The notes beneath the pieces were generated by a model, which was not told where the DNA came from, did not search any database, and saw only the letters and a list, made by a program, of their open reading frames with translations. Shown here one piece after another: positions 24,335 through 33,431 of a stretch of 39,491 nucleotides of DNA. The stretch is taken from contig JAJEDQ010000012.1 of the NCBI GenBank assembly GCA_022821445.1, forward strand, positions 1 through 39,491. The letters are read 5' to 3'. The translations under genes and the position numbers were made by a program. Position 1 is the first letter of the stretch. The number at the start of each line of letters is the position of its first letter. This DNA comes from Acidimicrobiia bacterium (GTDB lineage Bacteria > Actinomycetota > Acidimicrobiia > Acidimicrobiales > Bin134).

Positions 24335-25399
24335 ATGGCCGAGCGCCCATCTTCTGAAACTCCCTTTGAGCGGATGGACCCTGCCCAAGTATCCGGCCAG
24401 AGCTTCGCCATTGCTCGCAAAGGCTTCGACCAAATGCAGGTTCAGGCCTATTTGGTGTCGGTGAGCAATCAGGTCAAAGCAGGCCAGCAGCAGATTCGAG
24501 ACCTTCGAGAGCAGGTGGCCCAGGCCGAAGAGCAGTCGGAGCCGGATTCTGAGTTCAGTTCGCAGGGGGTCAAGCTGCTTGGCAGCGGCGTTGAGGCGTC
24601 TCGTCGGCAAGCCCAGACGGAAGCCGACGAGATGGCGGCCCGGGCTCGTCGGCTGGCTGAAAAGCTCCAGACGACGTTCGAGGAGCTGCGTTCGCACCAG
24701 GATTTCTCCGGAGCCGACGAGCTGGCCGAACTGCTGGAGGAGGCGTACGAGCAGGCGCAGGCAGTGGCGGGCTTGCTCCAGGAGGCTCGAGATCAGGCAC
24801 AAGCCGAAGTAGAGCACGGTCGGGCCCAGGGCCGGGAGATAGTGGAGCAGGCCAAAGCCCTCCGTCTCACCGTGCTGCGGGACATGGCCCGGCGTCGCCA
24901 GGGCGCCCGGGCCCAGGTGGAGCGGCTTCGCGCCGGCCGCGACAAGCTCATCTCAATGTTGAGCGATGCCCGGAGCTCCATCGACCAGTCGATGGAGACG
25001 GCCAGGCTCTCGCTGGCCGAGGCCAAAGTGCTCGCCGATGCTGCCGCCCGCCGTATCGAGGACGAGGCTGAGCCCACCGACCTGGCCCTGTTGTCGGAGC
25101 TGGACGATGCAGAGGACGTGGGAATGATCCCCGAGCCCGCGGCCGTTTCCGATGTTTCCGATGGCGATTCCTCTCCCGATGTCCCCGGAACCGATTCCGC
25201 TTCTGAGATCCAGGTGGACGTGACGCTGCTGCCTTCCGTGGAGCCCGATCCGGTGGAGGCTGCGGCCGATCATCCCGCGGTGGCCAGTGCTGACGACAGC
25301 CGCGATGTGGACGCTATCTTCGCCCGGCTTCGATCTCAGGGCGATCAGCAACGAGAAGACGGGCGGGACGCTGCCGAATCCTTGGTCGGCAAGGACTAA
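24335..25399 (+). CDS. DivIVA-like coiled-coil protein
   Basis: This 354-residue protein starts at an ATG at 24335, a few bases after a possible TTG. Residues 20-45 (SFAIARKGFDQMQVQAYLVSV) match the N-terminal DivIVA domain pattern (F-x3-x-R-G-Y/F-D-x2-x-V-x-x-F/Y-L), which binds curved membrane in DivIVA/Wag31. Residues 45-250 are a long Ala/Glu/Arg-rich coiled coil. The last 110 residues are acidic and disordered, ending in a segment (DAIFARLRSQGDQQ) that looks conserved. It sits between the Lon-like and UPF0182 genes with 9- and 12-nt gaps, suggesting one operon. A role in cell pole or wall organisation is inference. Confidence 0.72.
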   Translation: MAERPSSETPFERMDPAQVSGQSFAIARKGFDQMQVQAYLVSVSNQVKAGQQQIRDLREQVAQAEEQSEPDSEFSSQGVKLLGSGVEASRRQAQTEADEMAARARRLAEKLQTTFEELRSHQDFSGADELAELLEEAYEQAQAVAGLLQEARDQAQAEVEHGRAQGREIVEQAKALRLTVLRDMARRRQGARAQVERLRAGRDKLISMLSDARSSIDQSMETARLSLAEAKVLADAAARRIEDEAEPTDLALLSELDDAEDVGMIPEPAAVSDVSDGDSSPDVPGTDSASEIQVDVTLLPSVEPDPVEAAADHPAVASADDSRDVDAIFARLRSQGDQQREDGRDAAESLVGKD

Positions 25400-25411
25400 C
25401 CTCCAATCGGT

Positions 25412-28411
25412 ATGCGAAATCCCCGAGATGTGTTCAGGCCGCGCCCGCCATCTGGGCCGCGCTTCTCGCGGCGGTCCAAGATCATTGCCGGACTCATCTT
25501 GGTGGTATTGCTGGCCGCCATCTTGTCGTTACGGGGCACGGCTCGCATGTGGACCGACTACCTGTGGTTCGACTCGCTCGGTCACGGGGATGTCTGGACC
25601 GAAATCCTGGTCTACAAGATCGTCTTGTCGGTCTTCTTCATTGCCGCCTTCTTCCTCCTTATGTACTCCAACCTGGCAATTGCCGACCGGTTGGCGCCCC
25701 AAACCCGACCGCCGGGGCCTGAAGAGGAGCTGATACGCAACTATCACGACGCGGTTGGCCATCGCCGGCGGCTGGTAAGCGTGGTGATTGCCATCTTGTT
25801 CGCCCTTATTGTGGGCGGCGGCACCGGGGGGGAGTGGCAGAAGGCCATGCTGTTCTTCAACAGCGTGGATTTCGGTGTCGATGATCCTCAGTTCGGCCGT
25901 GACATCGGCTTCTACGTTTTCCAACTGCCGTTCATCCAGTTTTTGATCAGCTGGTTCTTCCGGGCTCTCATCATCGTGGCGGTCATCACCGCCATCGCCC
26001 ATTACGTGAACGGCGGCATCCGGGTGCAGACCACCGGGCAGCGGGTGACTCCTCAGGTGAAGGTCCACCTGTCGGTTCTCTTGGCCCTGATCGCCCTGGT
26101 TCGGGCCGTGGGCTACTACTACGACCGGTTTGGCCTCAACTTCTCCTCTCGGGGACCGGTGGACGGCGCCACCTTCACCGACGTCAACGCCCAGCTGCCC
26201 GCGCTCAATTTGCTGTTGCTGATATCAGTGCTGTCGGCGGTACTCCTGATTATCAACATATGGCAGCGGGGCTGGGTGCTGCCGGTGACCGCAGTGGGTC
26301 TGTGGATGGTGGTGGCCATTGTGATGGGCGCGATCTATCCCGCCATCATACAGCGGTTCCAGGCCGAGCCGGAGGAGTCCCAGAAAGAAGCGGTCTACAT
26401 CGAGCGCAACATCGAGGCCACCCGACACGCCCTGGGCTTTGACAAAGACCCCAGTGATGACAACCCGGCCGACAACGTGACCACCATCTCGTTCGATGAA
26501 CTTGACACTGTGATAACCGTCGATGAGGTGGCCGGCAATCCCAGTGTGCGCAACATACGGCTGTTGGACCCCGACATCGTGCCCAACGCCTTCCAGGTGG
26601 AGCAGTCCGAGCGCACCTTCTATACCTTCGGCGGCGAGGTGGACGTGGACCGCTACGAGATCGGCGGCGAGATCACCGAGGTGGTGATCGGCGCCCGCCA
26701 GCTCAACGTGGCCGACGTCCCCCAGCAGTCGTGGGAGGGTCGCCACGTCCAGTACACCCACGGGTACGGCGTGGCGGTAGCGCCGGTGAACTCGGTCACC
26801 ACCCAGGGTTCTCCTGACTTCGCGGTCGGCGATGTGCCGGTGATGGCCAGCTCCGACTTCGAGTTGACCCAACCCCAGCTCTACATCGGTGAGAACCTCA
26901 CCGGCTACGCCATCGTCGGGGCCTCGATTCCCGAAGTGGACTACACCGATGCCAACAAGACCGTTGAGTTCGAATACGACGGCGATGACGGCGTGGGCAT
27001 CGGAAGCTTCTTCCGCCAAGCGGCGTTCGCCCTGCGTTTCGGCGATATCAACCCGCTGATCTCCGGTTTCGTTGACGGCGACTCCCGGATTATCTTCAAC
27101 CGGGATCTGCGCCTCCGGGTGCAGAGTCTGGCCCCATTTCTGGAGTTGGACGCCGACCCGTATCCGGTGATTTCCAACGGCCGGGTGATGTACATCGTAG
27201 ATGCCTACACCACCAGCGACCGGTATCCGTACGGCCAGGTCCCCGACGTGAGCGACCTGGCGAGGGATAGCGGCTTACAGAAGAAATTCAACTATGTCCG
27301 CAACTCGGTGAAGGTGGTGGTGGACGCTTACGACGGCACGACCACTTTCTATGTGATCGACCCCGAAGATCCCATCATCCAGGCCTGGCGGAAGATCTTC
27401 CCCGGGCTGTTCCATGACTTCGACCAGATGCCCGCCGACCTGAAGGGACACCTTCGCTATCCCGAGGACTTGTTCCGGGTGCAGACCTCCATGTGGGCCC
27501 GCTACTTCATCGACGACGCCGAGACCTTCTATGCCAACTCAGTGACCTGGGCCGTGGCCCAGGACCCGGGCACCCGCATCACCGCCCGAACGTTCGTCGA
27601 TGAGTTGACCGAGGCCATTGCCGCTGAAGAGACGGCCACTGCGGCTGCCACCCGCCAGCTTGAGCGGAGAATCCGGCCCTTCTACCAACTCCTCCAACTC
27701 CCTGGTGAGGACGATGTGGACTTCGTGATCTTCCGAACGTTCGTCCCCATATCCGGATCGGGGGATGACGAGGACGAGCGCAAGGAGCTGACCGCGTTCA
27801 TCGCCGCCAAGAGCGACATCGACGAATACGGAGAGTTGGTGGTGTACACCGTGCCGGGCACCAACATTCCTGGTCCGAGCATCGTGGACGCCAAGATCCA
27901 GGCCGACACCCAGATTGCCGACGCCTTCACCCAGCTGAACCAGCAGGGATCATCGGTGCTCCAAGGCAACCTGCTGATGATCCCAGTGGGCAACTCGCTG
28001 CTGTTCGTGCGCCCCGTGTATGTGCAGGCCACCGGGGATACTGAACTTCCCCAGGTGAAGCAGGTGATCGCCGGTATCGGAAACGACGACGATTTCGTGC
28101 TCGTCATCCGCCCGACCCTGAACGAGGCCTTGGCCGCTCTGTCCGACCCTGATGGGGCATCTGTGCTTGCCAGCCAGCCCACGGTGCCAGAAACCGACGC
28201 GGGTGATCCCAGTGCCGGTGATCCCGAACCCGCCCCCACCGCCGTTCCGTCTGTGCCCGGCGAAGCGCCCATCGACGCCGACACTCGGCAGGCTCTAACT
28301 GAACTCATCTCCGAGTTGCGGACAACCCAAGACTCGATTGACGAGGACCGCCGCCGCCTCGACGGCCTCATCGGGGAGTTGGAGTCTTTGCTGGACTCCT
28401 CCGACGGCTGA
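25412..28411 (+). CDS. UPF0182 family membrane protein (Rv3193c-like)
   Basis: This 999-residue protein has about seven membrane segments in the first 310 residues (for example SKIIAGLILVVLLAAILSL and LINIWQRGWVLPVT). A large extracytoplasmic region follows, with the conserved NPLISGFVDGDSRIIFNRD, VPDVSDLARDSG and NYVRNSVKVVVDAYDG stretches. The C-terminal 60 residues are Pro-rich, then a short coiled coil. Length and architecture are normal for UPF0182, whose function is unknown. It follows the DivIVA-like gene by 12 nt. Confidence 0.93.
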   Translation: MRNPRDVFRPRPPSGPRFSRRSKIIAGLILVVLLAAILSLRGTARMWTDYLWFDSLGHGDVWTEILVYKIVLSVFFIAAFFLLMYSNLAIADRLAPQTRPPGPEEELIRNYHDAVGHRRRLVSVVIAILFALIVGGGTGGEWQKAMLFFNSVDFGVDDPQFGRDIGFYVFQLPFIQFLISWFFRALIIVAVITAIAHYVNGGIRVQTTGQRVTPQVKVHLSVLLALIALVRAVGYYYDRFGLNFSSRGPVDGATFTDVNAQLPALNLLLLISVLSAVLLIINIWQRGWVLPVTAVGLWMVVAIVMGAIYPAIIQRFQAEPEESQKEAVYIERNIEATRHALGFDKDPSDDNPADNVTTISFDELDTVITVDEVAGNPSVRNIRLLDPDIVPNAFQVEQSERTFYTFGGEVDVDRYEIGGEITEVVIGARQLNVADVPQQSWEGRHVQYTHGYGVAVAPVNSVTTQGSPDFAVGDVPVMASSDFELTQPQLYIGENLTGYAIVGASIPEVDYTDANKTVEFEYDGDDGVGIGSFFRQAAFALRFGDINPLISGFVDGDSRIIFNRDLRLRVQSLAPFLELDADPYPVISNGRVMYIVDAYTTSDRYPYGQVPDVSDLARDSGLQKKFNYVRNSVKVVVDAYDGTTTFYVIDPEDPIIQAWRKIFPGLFHDFDQMPADLKGHLRYPEDLFRVQTSMWARYFIDDAETFYANSVTWAVAQDPGTRITARTFVDELTEAIAAEETATAAATRQLERRIRPFYQLLQLPGEDDVDFVIFRTFVPISGSGDDEDERKELTAFIAAKSDIDEYGELVVYTVPGTNIPGPSIVDAKIQADTQIADAFTQLNQQGSSVLQGNLLMIPVGNSLLFVRPVYVQATGDTELPQVKQVIAGIGNDDDFVLVIRPTLNEALAALSDPDGASVLASQPTVPETDAGDPSAGDPEPAPTAVPSVPGEAPIDADTRQALTELISELRTTQDSIDEDRRRLDGLIGELESLLDSSDG

Positions 28412-28425
28412 GCACCCAGAAGCGG

Positions 28426-28896
28426 CTATTCCACCAGGATGTTGTCGGGCCGGGGGGTGCCCTGGGCTTCGAGCATGAGGTAATAGCCCATCAGCACGGT
28501 CTGGCCGTCGGTGATGCTCTCGATGTTGCCGTCGGCATCCATGTTCAAGTTGGCGCCCCAGATGGCGAAGAACACCTCAGTGGTCTCGGTGTTGTCGTCG
28601 GGGGTGTACAGGGTGTGGACAGAGCCGGCCGGCTCGTAGAGGAACGACCCGGCCTGGTTCAGAAAGCCGCTCTCTTTGTAGCCCCAGGCCCCGGCGCTGG
28701 TGTAGGCGAACACTTGGCCGGTGTGCTTGTGGGTCTGCACCGAGTAGCCCGGTGGGAAGTGGTTCTTGATGACCCACAGCCCCTCGCTCTCTTTGATTTG
28801 GAGCACCTTGAGGCCGATGCCGTCTTCGCCGTAGGCCCAGGGGAGGTCGTCTTCCCCGATGTGCTGGGCGGTGGGGGCAGCCATCATGTCAAGCAT
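28426..28896 (-). CDS. Cupin-fold dioxygenase-like protein (2,4'-dihydroxyacetophenone dioxygenase family)
   Basis: This 156-residue single-domain cupin has the metal motifs VQTHKHTGQVFAYT (two His, Gln) and EPAGSVHTL (His). The core WGYKESGFLNQAGSFLYEPA is characteristic of the dihydroxyacetophenone dioxygenase-like cupins. Members cleave a C-C bond next to an aromatic ketone with Fe(II), but most relatives are untested. Starts at ATG 28896, 28887 or 28884 are possible, and none has a good ribosome binding site. It lies 41 bp after the ABC-2 permease gene and is probably the last gene of that run. Confidence 0.82.
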   Translation of the reverse strand: MLDMMAAPTAQHIGEDDLPWAYGEDGIGLKVLQIKESEGLWVIKNHFPPGYSVQTHKHTGQVFAYTSAGAWGYKESGFLNQAGSFLYEPAGSVHTLYTPDDNTETTEVFFAIWGANLNMDADGNIESITDGQTVLMGYYLMLEAQGTPRPDNILVE

Positions 28897-28937
28897 GGGG
28901 GGATCTTACGCCCCTGTTGGCGCAACGGCCCGAGCGG

Positions 28938-29636
28938 CTAGTCGATCTCGGTGCGGGTGAGGCGCCAGGAGGTGTAAAGGAGTCCAGCTAGACCGACGGC
29001 CAGTGGAACGATATACGACGCCAGCGTGGAGCGGTCGGCCAGTCGCATGCTCACGTCGGTGGCGTCGGAGAGGATGCTCATGGGGTAGCTGCGAATGGAG
29101 AGGCGGGCGAACCAGTCGCCCAGCCGGGACATCAGCAGCTCCCAGATGGCGATGTAGCCCAGCCCGATAAGCAGGGATCGCTCGAACCGCAGACCTAAGG
29201 CCAAGAAGATCCCCGAGTAGGCGAATACTGCCAGCGCGGTGGCCACCGCAGTTGCCGCCACCAAGTCGTCGACCCCGGTGACAACCGCAGCCACGGTCAT
29301 GACCACCACCAAGATTGGTGCCACCACGGTCAGCACTGCGGCCATGGCTGCGGTGGCGATCGAATGGCGGCTGACGGGGCGCAGCCACAGATACACCAGG
29401 GTGCGGTCTTCCACCAGATTGCCGAGCGCGGCTGAGCCCAGCGACAAGGCGATGAAGGCGGCGAAGATATTGATGCCGAAGTTGGCGATGGTCTGGGTGG
29501 CGACTTCTACCGTGTCGTCGGCTGCTCTGGAGACAAAGGCCAGCAGAATGGCCACGCCGCTCAGCCCGGCCAAAACCAAGAGCCGGGCAGGACTCAGCTG
29601 CGTGCGAAGGATCACCCGATACACCGCGAGATTCAC
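28938..29636 (-). CDS. ABC-2-type transporter permease
   Basis: This 232-residue protein has six hydrophobic segments. The charged loop between helices 2 and 3 (GNLVEDRTLVYLWLRPVSR) is typical of ABC-2 permeases. It starts at a GTG (29636) inside a 29-bp duplicated segment; an upstream copy of the same start gives a tiny frame (MNLAVYRETQ) whose stop overlaps this GTG. It pairs with the ATPase gene ending 48 bp upstream. Export of an unknown molecule is likely. Confidence 0.8.
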   Translation of the reverse strand: MNLAVYRVILRTQLSPARLLVLAGLSGVAILLAFVSRAADDTVEVATQTIANFGINIFAAFIALSLGSAALGNLVEDRTLVYLWLRPVSRHSIATAAMAAVLTVVAPILVVVMTVAAVVTGVDDLVAATAVATALAVFAYSGIFLALGLRFERSLLIGLGYIAIWELLMSRLGDWFARLSIRSYPMSILSDATDVSMRLADRSTLASYIVPLAVGLAGLLYTSWRLTRTEID

Positions 29637-29672
29637 TGGGTCTCCCGATACACCGCGAGATTCACTGGGTCT
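29615..29672 (-). repeat. 29-bp tandem duplication across the start of the ABC-2 permease gene
   Basis: Units 29615-29643 and 29644-29672 are identical by eye. Each carries GTGAATCTCGCGGTGTATCG on the minus strand. The upstream copy opens a 10-codon frame (29665-29633) ending in TGA, which overlaps the GTG of the real gene (GTGA). Confidence 0.93.
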
Positions 29673-29684
29673 CCCGATGCGTTG

Positions 29685-30620
29685 TCACTGGGCCACCAAG
29701 TAGCGGAAGACGCTCTCCAGGTCGTCGTCGAGCGGGCGCAATTCCAGCAGCGAGAGGTCGCGGTCACGGGCCACAGGAGCCACTGCCCGGCGAAACGCAG
29801 CAGGGTCTGTGGTGTCCACCACCACAAGGTCGGTGTTCTCCAAGCGGCATCCCGAGATGACGCCCCGGTCCAGCAGGGCAATGGCCAACTCCCGGGGCTG
29901 GTCGGTCCGGATGCTGATGCGCAGCGGCCGATCGTCCATCAGGTTGCGGATTTCGCGGAAGTCCCCCTCGGCGGCCAGCCGCCCTTGGGCCATCACCAGC
30001 ACCCGGGAACCGAATCGCTCCACCTCGTCGAGCACGTGGCTGGACACGATCACGCACTTGCCCTCCGACCCCAGCCGGTGGAAGAGCTCGATCATCTCCC
30101 GCCGCTGTCGGGGATCGAGCCCCGTAAGGGGCTCGTCCAAGGCAATCACCAGGGGATCGTGAACGATGGCCTGGGCCAGTTTGATGCGCTGGCGCATTCC
30201 TTTGGAATAGGTGGAGAGCCGACGAGTGTCGTCGGGGTCGAGTTCCACGGTGTGAATGGCCTGGCGGGCGGCCTCAACTGGGCGCTGAAGGTGATGCAGC
30301 TGGGCGGCGAGCTCTACGAACTCCTGACCGCTCAGGTGATCGAGCAGCGACTCCTGCTGGGGGGCCATGCCGATGCGGCCCAGCACGGATACGTCGGATC
30401 GGGGATCCTTGCCCAGCACGGTCACCGATCCGTTGGATGGCCTGGCCAAGCCGCACATCATCCGCAGCATGGTGGACTTCCCCGCGCCGTTGGGCCCCAG
30501 CAGGGCAGTTACCCCGGCGCCGATACTGAAGCTCGCATCCGACACCGCCACCAGGTCGCCGAACCACTTGGACGCCCCAACCGCCTGCACCATGGGCGGC
30601 GGTCCCGCCTGGGTGCTCAT
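29685..30620 (-). CDS. ABC transporter ATPase (CcmA-type, partner of the permease at 28938)
   Basis: This 311-residue ATPase has Walker A GPNGAGKST, signature YSKGMRQRIKLAQA, Walker B LVIALDEPLTGLDP and switch His in SSHVLDEVE. The C-terminal 90 residues are an accessory domain common in ABC-2 exporter ATPases. The ATG at 30620 overlaps the upstream permease stop (ATGA); a longer frame to 30662 is unlikely because it lies in the coding region of that permease. Confidence 0.9.
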   Translation of the reverse strand: MSTQAGPPPMVQAVGASKWFGDLVAVSDASFSIGAGVTALLGPNGAGKSTMLRMMCGLARPSNGSVTVLGKDPRSDVSVLGRIGMAPQQESLLDHLSGQEFVELAAQLHHLQRPVEAARQAIHTVELDPDDTRRLSTYSKGMRQRIKLAQAIVHDPLVIALDEPLTGLDPRQRREMIELFHRLGSEGKCVIVSSHVLDEVERFGSRVLVMAQGRLAAEGDFREIRNLMDDRPLRISIRTDQPRELAIALLDRGVISGCRLENTDLVVVDTTDPAAFRRAVAPVARDRDLSLLELRPLDDDLESVFRYLVAQ

Positions 30621-31489
30621 CCGGTGACCTCGATTCGCTGGTAGCGCCAGCGGGCAAACCACCCGAACACGACGATGAGCCCGAGGAAGGTAAGGAGAAT
30701 CGGCAGAGTCTCCACATTTCTGATGGGGGGTCCGTCGGGATTGACCTCTCCGTAGATGCGGTAGACGGTCTCGATGGGTAGGGCGATCATGTTCAGCAAT
30801 GCGAACGAGTCGCCCACCTCGGCACCTTCGGCGAGCCCATCGCCTACTGCGGCGGATACCAGCAGGCTGACGAAGATGGCCACGCTGGCCAGCGTGCGGC
30901 GAGGGGAGAGACTGGAAATGGCCAACGCCAGCGAGCCCCAGAAGGCAGCCATGGCCAGGCCTGAGGCCAGAACCCGACCGAATTCGATCAACCAGTCGAC
31001 AGCGCCGTCGGGGCCACTGCCATCCAGAGTGAAGGCGATCAGCATCAGCAGCGTTGGCCCGATCGTCATGACGCCCAGCACGGCAATCACGGCAACAAAC
31101 TTGGAGGCCAGGTAGGTGTCCCGGTTCAAGGGAGAGGCCAGATATAACCCCAGCATGCCGCTGCGGCGGTCCGTGCAGAGAGCCTCGGGGGTCACGAAGG
31201 AGGTGAACAAGAACAGCACGAAGGAGATGGGCACGTAGTACCCGGCCGGATCCCCTAGATCTAAGTCGTTGCTAGCGGGAAGCAGGGCTGCAAGGCCGAT
31301 GAACACGATGGCCGGCACGAAGGCGACCAGCAGGGCTATTGCCGGCATGACCTTCTGCCAGTTGGACCGCTTCAGGCCCAGCACCCGCTGCACGGTGTGA
31401 TAGCTCAAGACCACCATGGCGCGCCCTGGCCCATGACGAGGACCGTCGTAAGCCAAGTAGCCCCGATCGTGGATGCGGGCCTCGGTCAT
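30617..31489 (-). CDS. ABC-2-type transporter permease
   Basis: This 290-residue protein has six membrane segments from about residue 48 on. The loop FVTPEALCTDRRSGMLGLYLASPLNRDTYLASKF is typical of ABC-2 permeases. The N-terminal 45 residues are cytoplasmic (RGYLAYDGPRHGPGR). It overlaps its upstream ATPase gene by 4 nt and its downstream ATPase gene by 4 nt, so the four genes form two linked exporter pairs. Confidence 0.85.
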   Translation of the reverse strand: MTEARIHDRGYLAYDGPRHGPGRAMVVLSYHTVQRVLGLKRSNWQKVMPAIALLVAFVPAIVFIGLAALLPASNDLDLGDPAGYYVPISFVLFLFTSFVTPEALCTDRRSGMLGLYLASPLNRDTYLASKFVAVIAVLGVMTIGPTLLMLIAFTLDGSGPDGAVDWLIEFGRVLASGLAMAAFWGSLALAISSLSPRRTLASVAIFVSLLVSAAVGDGLAEGAEVGDSFALLNMIALPIETVYRIYGEVNPDGPPIRNVETLPILLTFLGLIVVFGWFARWRYQRIEVTG

Positions 31490-32391
31490 AGGGATGCCTC
31501 GATGAACACGTCTTCCAGGGTGGTCCGGCGAGGCTCCAGGCGGCGCAGGCCCAGACCGAGATCGGCCACCAAGTCTCGAACCAAGTCACTCACCGCGTCG
31601 TGACCGGTCACGATGATGATGTGCCCGTCAATGGTTGCCTCTGCTCCTCGGGCGGCCAGTGCTGCGGCCAGAGGTTGGGGATCGGAGTCCAACTCCACCT
31701 TCACCCCCGATGCGGCCGACCCCAGGCCATCGAGGGCGCTGCTGTGGCCCACCACGCCGTTGGCCAGGATGACAACCGAGTCGCACACCCGTTCCACTTC
31801 CTCCAGCAGGTGCGACGACAGCAGGATGTCGATGCCGAACTCGCTGCCCACCCGTCGGATGAGGGCCAACATGTCGTCGCGCTGCACTGGGTCGAGGCCG
31901 TCGGTGGGTTCGTCGAGCAGCAACAGGTCGGGGTCGTGGGCGATGGCCTGGGCCATCTTCACCCGTTGGCGCTGCCCGGTGGACATGGTGCCGATGGGGC
32001 GGAACCGCTCCTCGCCCAGGCCCACCTGCCAGAGGGCGTCGCTGGCCCTCTCGGTGGCCGCCCGTCGGGGCAGCCCGTGGAGCTGGGCAATGTGGCGCAC
32101 CAAGTCGGCGGCCTGCACGTCGCCGGGCAGATCGTGGTGCTCGGGCGCATAGCCCAGCCGGGCTCGCAGCTCAGGCCCGCTCTGGTCGGGGTCGACTCCC
32201 AGCACATTGAGCGTGCCGCCTTGGCGGGGGCGCAGTCCCAACACCAGCCCCATGAACGTGCTCTTGCCCGCACCGTTCGGTCCCAGCAGCCCGGTGATGC
32301 CCCGTCCGACGTCGCAATCCAGGCCCTGGAGCACGTGGTTCGACCCGTAGCTCTTTTGCACTCCTCGGGCGGAGATGACGACGTCGGACAC
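31486..32391 (-). CDS. ABC transporter ATPase (CcmA-type, partner of the permease at 30617)
   Basis: This 301-residue ATPase has Walker A GPNGAGKST, signature MSTGQRQRVKMAQA, Walker B LLLLDEPTDGLDP and the switch His in SSHLLEEVE. It is a paralogue of the ATPase at 29685, with the same accessory C-terminal domain. Its ATG at 32391 lies 11 nt after the stop of the peptide-importer ATPase gene. Confidence 0.9.
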   Translation of the reverse strand: MSDVVISARGVQKSYGSNHVLQGLDCDVGRGITGLLGPNGAGKSTFMGLVLGLRPRQGGTLNVLGVDPDQSGPELRARLGYAPEHHDLPGDVQAADLVRHIAQLHGLPRRAATERASDALWQVGLGEERFRPIGTMSTGQRQRVKMAQAIAHDPDLLLLDEPTDGLDPVQRDDMLALIRRVGSEFGIDILLSSHLLEEVERVCDSVVILANGVVGHSSALDGLGSAASGVKVELDSDPQPLAAALAARGAEATIDGHIIIVTGHDAVSDLVRDLVADLGLGLRRLEPRRTTLEDVFIEASL

Positions 32392-32402
32392 TGGGCGAAA
32401 CC

Positions 32403-33431
32403 CTATCTCTGCTCTGACCCCATTAGGTCGTCAGGGGTGGGGAAGTGGCAGGCCACCGGATGTCCGATGCCAAGATCGAGCAATTCCGGGTCGTACTCGG
32501 CACATATCGACTGCGCCTTCCAGCATCGCGTCCGAAAGCGGCATCCCGAAGGGGGAGAGGCGGGGTTAGGCGCATCCCCTTCCAGCACGATGCGCCTTCG
32601 CTTCTTCTCGAGCTTGGGGTCGGGAATGGGCACTGCGGACAGCAAGGCCTGGGTGTAGGGATGGGCCGGGGTCTCGTACACTTCCGGCCCGGTACCCGTC
32701 TCCACGATCCGCCCCAGATACATCACTGCCACCCGGTCGGAGATGTGGCGGACCACCGACAGATCGTGGGCCACGAACAGGTAGGTGAGTCCCAGTTGGC
32801 GCTGGAGATCTTCCAGCAGGTTGAGCACGCCGGCCTGAATGCTCACGTCGAGGGCTGACACCGGCTCGTCCAGGATGATCAGCTCGGGTTCGAGGGCGAG
32901 GGCTCGGGCGATTCCGATGCGCTGGCGCTGGCCGCCGGAGAACTCGTGAGGGTAGCGATTGCCGTGCTCGGGGTTCAGCCCGACCAGCTCCATTAGTTCG
33001 CCCACCCGAGCACGGACATCTCCGTTGGCGCGGTGGATTCGCAGGGGCTCGGAGATGATGGACGAGACCGTCATGCGGGGGTCGAGGGAGGCCATCGGGT
33101 CTTGGAACACGATCTGCATGTTTTGGCGCAGGGCCTGAAGCTGGCGGCGGCTCAGGTCGGCCAGCTCTTGGCCTTTGAATCGCACTGAGCCCGAGGTGGG
33201 CTGGATGAGGCGGAGAATGCAGCGGGCGATGGTGGATTTGCCGGACCCTGATTCCCCTACCAGTCCTAGGGTCTCTCCTTGGTTGATGTGCAGGGACACG
33301 CCGCTTACGGCTTGGACGGTGCCCACGGTGCGGCGGAAGACGCCTTTGGACTTTATGGGGAAGGTCTTGACCAGGTCGGTGACTTCGACCAGGGGTTTAC
33401 CATCCCTCGGCAGGTCGGCGGGGCTAGACAT
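32403..33431 (-). CDS. Peptide ABC importer ATPase, OppF/DppF type
   Basis: This 342-residue ATPase has Walker A GESGSGKS, signature [14 protein letters not shown] and Walker [15 protein letters not shown]. The C-terminal oligopeptide-transporter extension has the Cys-rich motif [14 protein letters not shown], which in relatives can hold an iron-sulfur cluster. It starts 8 nt inside the end of the OppD-type gene. Peptide specificity cannot be told from the sequence. Confidence 0.92.
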   Translation of the reverse strand: MSSPADLPRDGKPLVEVTDLVKTFPIKSKGVFRRTVGTVQAVSGVSLHINQGETLGLVGESGSGKSTIARCILRLIQPTSGSVRFKGQELADLSRRQLQALRQNMQIVFQDPMASLDPRMTVSSIISEPLRIHRANGDVRARVGELMELVGLNPEHGNRYPHEFSGGQRQRIGIARALALEPELIILDEPVSALDVSIQAGVLNLLEDLQRQLGLTYLFVAHDLSVVRHISDRVAVMYLGRIVETGTGPEVYETPAHPYTQALLSAVPIPDPKLEKKRRRIVLEGDAPNPASPPSGCRFRTRCWKAQSICAEYDPELLDLGIGHPVACHFPTPDDLMGSEQR

